Source: Alphaproteobacteria bacterium
GTDB taxonomy: Bacteria > Pseudomonadota > Alphaproteobacteria > DSM-16000 > Inquilinaceae
DNA length: 54,842 nucleotides
NCBI GenBank assembly: GCA_028281265.1
Contig: JANQKE010000101.1
Coordinates: forward strand, 1-54,842
Direction: 5' to 3'
Under the pieces are notes generated by a model, which was not told where the DNA came from, made no database searches, and saw only the letters and a list, made by a program, of their open reading frames with translations. The translations under genes and the position numbers were made by a program. Every line of letters starts with the position of its first letter. The first letter of the stretch is position 1. Below, piece after piece: positions 52,003 through 54,842 of the stretch.

Positions 52003-53199
52003 ATGATGACACCCCCCCTCGCTAACACGCCAGCCGCCGTTCGGCTGGAGACGCTCTTGGCCCCGATCGGCACGGATATCTTCCTTCGAGACTATTTCGG
52101 CAAGAAACCCCTGCATGTCGAAGGAACGCCGGATCGCGTGACCGACATCATGTCGGCGGCGATGCTGAACGGACTAATCAATACCGCGTCGATCTGGACG
52201 CCCAGTTCGTTGCGCATGGTGCTGGACCGGAAGCCGATTCCGGAAGCCGACTACTGTTCGCCGGCACTGAGCCAGACCGGAACACGGATCATGCGCCCGG
52301 ATCCGGAAAAGGTGGGCGCTTGGATCGGCAAGGGCGCATCCCTTGTCCTTAACGACGTCGACGACCTCAACGGCGGCATGAAGGCGGTCTCCAACGCGCT
52401 GCAGGCGATGACTGGCGGCAAGGTCCAAGGCAATCTCTATTTCTCCCGAAAGGAACGGCAGGCCTTTTCCCCGCATTTCGACACGCACGACGTGTTCGCC
52501 CTGCATTGCGCGGGGGAGAAGGTATGGCGGATCTATCGGACCAAGGAGCCGTGGCCGATCGCCCACCCGGCATGCCAGAAGACCAACGAGGTGATGGACC
52601 GGGACAAGGGCGAGCTCCTGATGGAGGTGACGCTCAAACCTGGCGACCTGCTCTACCTACCGCGGGGCCAGTACCACGACGCGCTGGCGGCCACCGACGG
52701 TGTCATCCACATCGCCTTCGGCCTGACCATGCCGATCGGCATGGATCTGTGGCCGCTGCTGATCGATGCCGCGGTGCGGGAGGAGGCCTTTCGCCTGCCG
52801 CTGCCCTCCGAGCAGGGCGCATTGGCGGCACATCTCGCACGGCTGGGCGACGCCTTGGGCCGCATCGCCCGCGACAAGGCCGTCCTGGGGGCGGCGACGG
52901 CCAATATCGAGCAGTTTCCCTATCCGCGTCCGGTTCTTAACCTGGCGGAAGTTCTCGCCGAACCGCCCCGACACAGCGTGAAGCCAGGCTTCACGGTCGG
53001 CCAACACCAGGGCAAGCCGATCCTTGCCTTCGGCAAGAAGGCCGTGCCCCTGCCACCCCAGGTCAAGGATGCCGTCGCCTGGGTGATCGGCCGGGACAGC
53101 TTCAGCGACGCCGAGTTGGCCTCGGCCTTCCCGATGATGCCGGACGGCGCCCGGCAGGATCTGGTCGGCCAGCTCCAGGCGATGAAGGTGGTCGAGTGA
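52003..53199 (+). CDS. JmjC/cupin 2-oxoglutarate oxygenase, ribosomal-oxygenase-like
   Basis: The 398-aa protein resembles the ROXA/MINA53 group of Fe(II)/2-oxoglutarate oxygenases. The iron ligands are H158 and D160 in SPHFDTHDVFALHCAGEKVW and H225 in LPRGQYHDAL. The N-terminal DIFLRDYFGKKPLHV is typical of the group. Known relatives hydroxylate ribosomal proteins (E. coli YcfD acts on L16). The C-terminal 150 residues form a helical and winged-helix-like region. Its stop overlaps the yggS-type start as GTGA. It starts 123 bp from the divergent DUF3576 gene. Confidence 0.88.
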   Translation: MMTPPLANTPAAVRLETLLAPIGTDIFLRDYFGKKPLHVEGTPDRVTDIMSAAMLNGLINTASIWTPSSLRMVLDRKPIPEADYCSPALSQTGTRIMRPDPEKVGAWIGKGASLVLNDVDDLNGGMKAVSNALQAMTGGKVQGNLYFSRKERQAFSPHFDTHDVFALHCAGEKVWRIYRTKEPWPIAHPACQKTNEVMDRDKGELLMEVTLKPGDLLYLPRGQYHDALAATDGVIHIAFGLTMPIGMDLWPLLIDAAVREEAFRLPLPSEQGALAAHLARLGDALGRIARDKAVLGAATANIEQFPYPRPVLNLAEVLAEPPRHSVKPGFTVGQHQGKPILAFGKKAVPLPPQVKDAVAWVIGRDSFSDAELASAFPMMPDGARQDLVGQLQAMKVVE

Positions 53200-53900
53200 C
53201 GGTGGAGGGCGCCTGTGCGGCGACGTCCCGGATCGCGACGAACCTGGCGTATATCCGGGGCCGGATCGCGGACGCCGCCCAAGCCGCCGGCCGCTCCGCC
53301 GACACGGTCCGGCTGATCGCCGTCAGCAAGGTGCAGCCGGCGGAGCGGGTGGCCGCCGCCCTGGCGGCGGGCCACCGCCTGTTCGGGGAGAACCGGGTGC
53401 AGGAGGCCGAGCGGCGCTGGCCGCCGTTCCTGGCAGACCACCCGGACATCCGACTGCATCTGATCGGGCCGCTGCAGACCAACAAGGTCAAGGCGGCGGT
53501 CCGGCTGTTCGACGTCATCGAAACGGTGGACCGGGCGCGGCTGGCCCGCGCGCTGGCGGCGGAGATGGACAAGACCGGCAAGCGGCCGGACCTCTACATC
53601 CAGGTCAATACCGGGGCGGAGCCGCAGAAGGCCGGGGTGATGCCGGACGAGGCCGATGCGCTGATCCGGCTGTGCCGGGCGGAGCTGGGGCTGCCGATCG
53701 TGGGGCTGATGGGCATTCCGCCGCAGGACGACAACCCGGCACTGCATTTCGCCCTTCTGGCGGATATCGCGGCGCGGCACGGCCTGCCGGAACTGTCGAT
53801 GGGGATGAGCGGGGACTACGAGACGGCCGTGCGCTATGGCGCCACGTCGGTTCGCGTCGGAACGGCCATATTCGGCAACCGGCAAAAACCGACGACTTGA
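53196..53900 (+). CDS. PLP homeostasis protein, YggS/PLPBP family
   Basis: The 234-aa TIM-barrel protein binds pyridoxal 5'-phosphate and buffers its pool; it has no known catalytic activity. It has VRLIAVSKVQPAERVAAAL with the PLP lysine, HRLFGENRVQEAERRW, IRLHLIGPLQTNKVKAAV, LYIQVNTGAEPQKAGV and LSMGMSGDYETAVRYGATSVRVGTAIFG. All are conserved. The start is GTG at 53196, overlapping the JmjC gene stop. Confidence 0.94.
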   Translation: MTVEGACAATSRIATNLAYIRGRIADAAQAAGRSADTVRLIAVSKVQPAERVAAALAAGHRLFGENRVQEAERRWPPFLADHPDIRLHLIGPLQTNKVKAAVRLFDVIETVDRARLARALAAEMDKTGKRPDLYIQVNTGAEPQKAGVMPDEADALIRLCRAELGLPIVGLMGIPPQDDNPALHFALLADIAARHGLPELSMGMSGDYETAVRYGATSVRVGTAIFGNRQKPTT

Positions 53901-54027
53901 CGTCAGGTCGGCCCGACCGCTTGCTGATCCATCGTCGCGGACTATCGAACTGCGTTGGCACGCTCAACGAGAACAACGCCGCTGCGTCATCCGGGCTTTC
54001 GCGTCGATGCCGACTGCCCATAACAGA

Positions 54028-54053
54028 AAAGGGCGACCCGAAGGCCGCCCTTT
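54028..54053 (-). terminator. intrinsic terminator of the porin gene
   Basis: The stem AAAGGGCG with CGCCCTTT is followed on the minus strand by TTTT and CTGTT. It is placed 34 bp after the porin stop. It may also slow plus-strand transcripts from yggS, which have only TTTCCC after it. Confidence 0.7.
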
Positions 54054-54086
54054 CCCGTACTCAATCGGCTAAGCCGACGCGGTGAC

Positions 54087-54842
54087 TTAGGCGCTGATGC
54101 CGACACGCAGCAGAGCAACCCAGCCGTCGGTCTGGCCAGTGCCGTCGAAGCTCATGATGTCGGCGTCGATACCCACACCCGGCAGCCAGTCGTAGCTGCC
54201 GCCGATGCCGTAGACCTGCTCTTCGTTGTTGTTGTCGTCGTCTTCGAAATCCGAGAACGACGCACCGATTTCCCACGGGCCTTGACCGTAGGTCACACCG
54301 ACGTTGAAGCCAGACACCTCAACGTTGGTCCCAGCAACACCACCGGAGGGGTTACCCAGAGTTTCGCCGCTGACATAGTTGATACCAGCGTCGAAACCGC
54401 CGCTGCCGACGTTAAGGCCCACGGTCCAGGATTCCAGGTCGTTATCCGCGCCGGGCGCCGGAGCGACATTATCGCCAAGATAGCCGGCAGCGCCGACCAG
54501 AACGCTGAAGCCCTGGAAATCACCTTCGTAACGGACACCGGCGGAGAAGACGTTCTCGAAGTCACCTGCCGGGGTCCCGTTAACGCGGTCGAGGTTGTCA
54601 CCGCCCGAACCGCTATCCGGGGAGTACGACACGCCAACGGTGAAGCCAGCGAGATCCGCACCCGTCGAGGTGTACTTGATCTTCGTGTCGTCACCATTAC
54701 CGAACGGGCCAATTCTGACGAGGTCTTGGCGAACGCCGGCGACACCGGCCGGGGCGTAGTCGCCGAAACCACCGTCGAAGAGCCCGGTACCGGACGTCGG
54801 CACACCGACCCGGACGTCGTCCGCGGCGTGGTCGTCGTCACC
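54087..54842 (-). CDS. outer-membrane porin, C-terminal part (5' end outside window)
   Basis: The gene is open at the window edge and 251 residues are visible. It consists of alternating beta-strands with aromatic and Gly-rich turns (FTVGVSYSPDSGSGGDN, FSAGVRYEGDFQGFSVLVGAAGYLGD, GFNVGVTYGQGPWEIGASFSDFE) ending in WVALLRVGISA. This matches Gram-negative trimeric porins of the Porin_4 type found in alphaproteobacteria. Asp/Asn-rich loops and lower GC than neighbours suggest a highly expressed gene. The last residue is Ala rather than the usual Phe. The signal peptide and N-terminal strands are missing only because of the window boundary. Confidence 0.9.
   Translation of the reverse strand, partial: GDDDHAADDVRVGVPTSGTGLFDGGFGDYAPAGVAGVRQDLVRIGPFGNGDDTKIKYTSTGADLAGFTVGVSYSPDSGSGGDNLDRVNGTPAGDFENVFSAGVRYEGDFQGFSVLVGAAGYLGDNVAPAPGADNDLESWTVGLNVGSGGFDAGINYVSGETLGNPSGGVAGTNVEVSGFNVGVTYGQGPWEIGASFSDFEDDDNNNEEQVYGIGGSYDWLPGVGIDADIMSFDGTGQTDGWVALLRVGISA

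Overview
The window is GC-rich chromosomal DNA from an alphaproteobacterium, most likely Rhodospirillales or a relative. This rests on the gene content (leuS-lptE-holA with a DUF3576 lipoprotein, an alpha-type Fur, an ECF42-type sigma factor with a DGPF protein) and the very high GC. Almost every operon uses ATGA or GTGA stop/start overlaps. The organism is inferred from gene content only; no database search was possible.

Layout: 0.1-9.9 kb holds housekeeping genes (GNAT, M16 peptidase, thrC, rnpB, tadA, rluB-rsmD, an S49 peptidase) and a two-gene ABC-2 polysaccharide-type exporter. 10.4-15.5 kb is a peptide/nickel-type ABC importer. 16-20.6 kb has a degenerate HypB-like protein, SRPBCC, DGPF and ECF42-sigma genes and an M24 peptidase homologue. 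20.7-22.8 kb has two coupled methyltransferases.

22.9-29.6 kb is a complete minimal type II-C CRISPR-Cas locus: a divergent tracrRNA, then cas9-cas1-cas2 with ATGA overlaps, then a convergent array of 15 repeats and 14 spacers, all 30 bp. Each consensus repeat carries a near-consensus sigma70 promoter (TTGACC-N16-TATACT) on the minus strand, pointing into the spacer. A terminator for minus-strand RNA lies between the array and cas2. An AT-richer gene for an SDH/ClpP-type serine protease homologue, in the same orientation as the crRNAs, ends 4 bp before the array.

29.9-43.7 kb holds metabolic genes: a class V aminotransferase, fur, livFG, a HisC-like aminotransferase, a flavin monooxygenase, a fused aldolase-SDR, a Nudix hydrolase, a bactofilin-like membrane protein, a TTC38-like protein and an amidase. 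Two paralogous 59-aa membrane proteins (31.7 and 38.7 kb) each have a sigma54 -24/-12 promoter and two T(T/C)GCA-N3-TGCG(A/G) upstream sites at nearly identical spacing. They look like one sigma54 regulon.

43.9-46.4 kb is a compact, possibly undescribed unit. A DUF6502-type regulator and a DUF5666-type lipoprotein with an acidic tail are divergent from an exported, extremely Asp/Glu-rich protein. Three perfect GTGGGA-N5-TCCCAC operators lie between them, one inside the -35/-10 spacer. 46.7-54.8 kb holds holA, lptE, leuS, the DUF3576 lipoprotein, a JmjC oxygenase coupled to yggS, and a truncated porin. Two families of dispersed palindromic elements (R1 and R2) sit between genes, and some R1 copies supply the stop codon of the adjacent gene.
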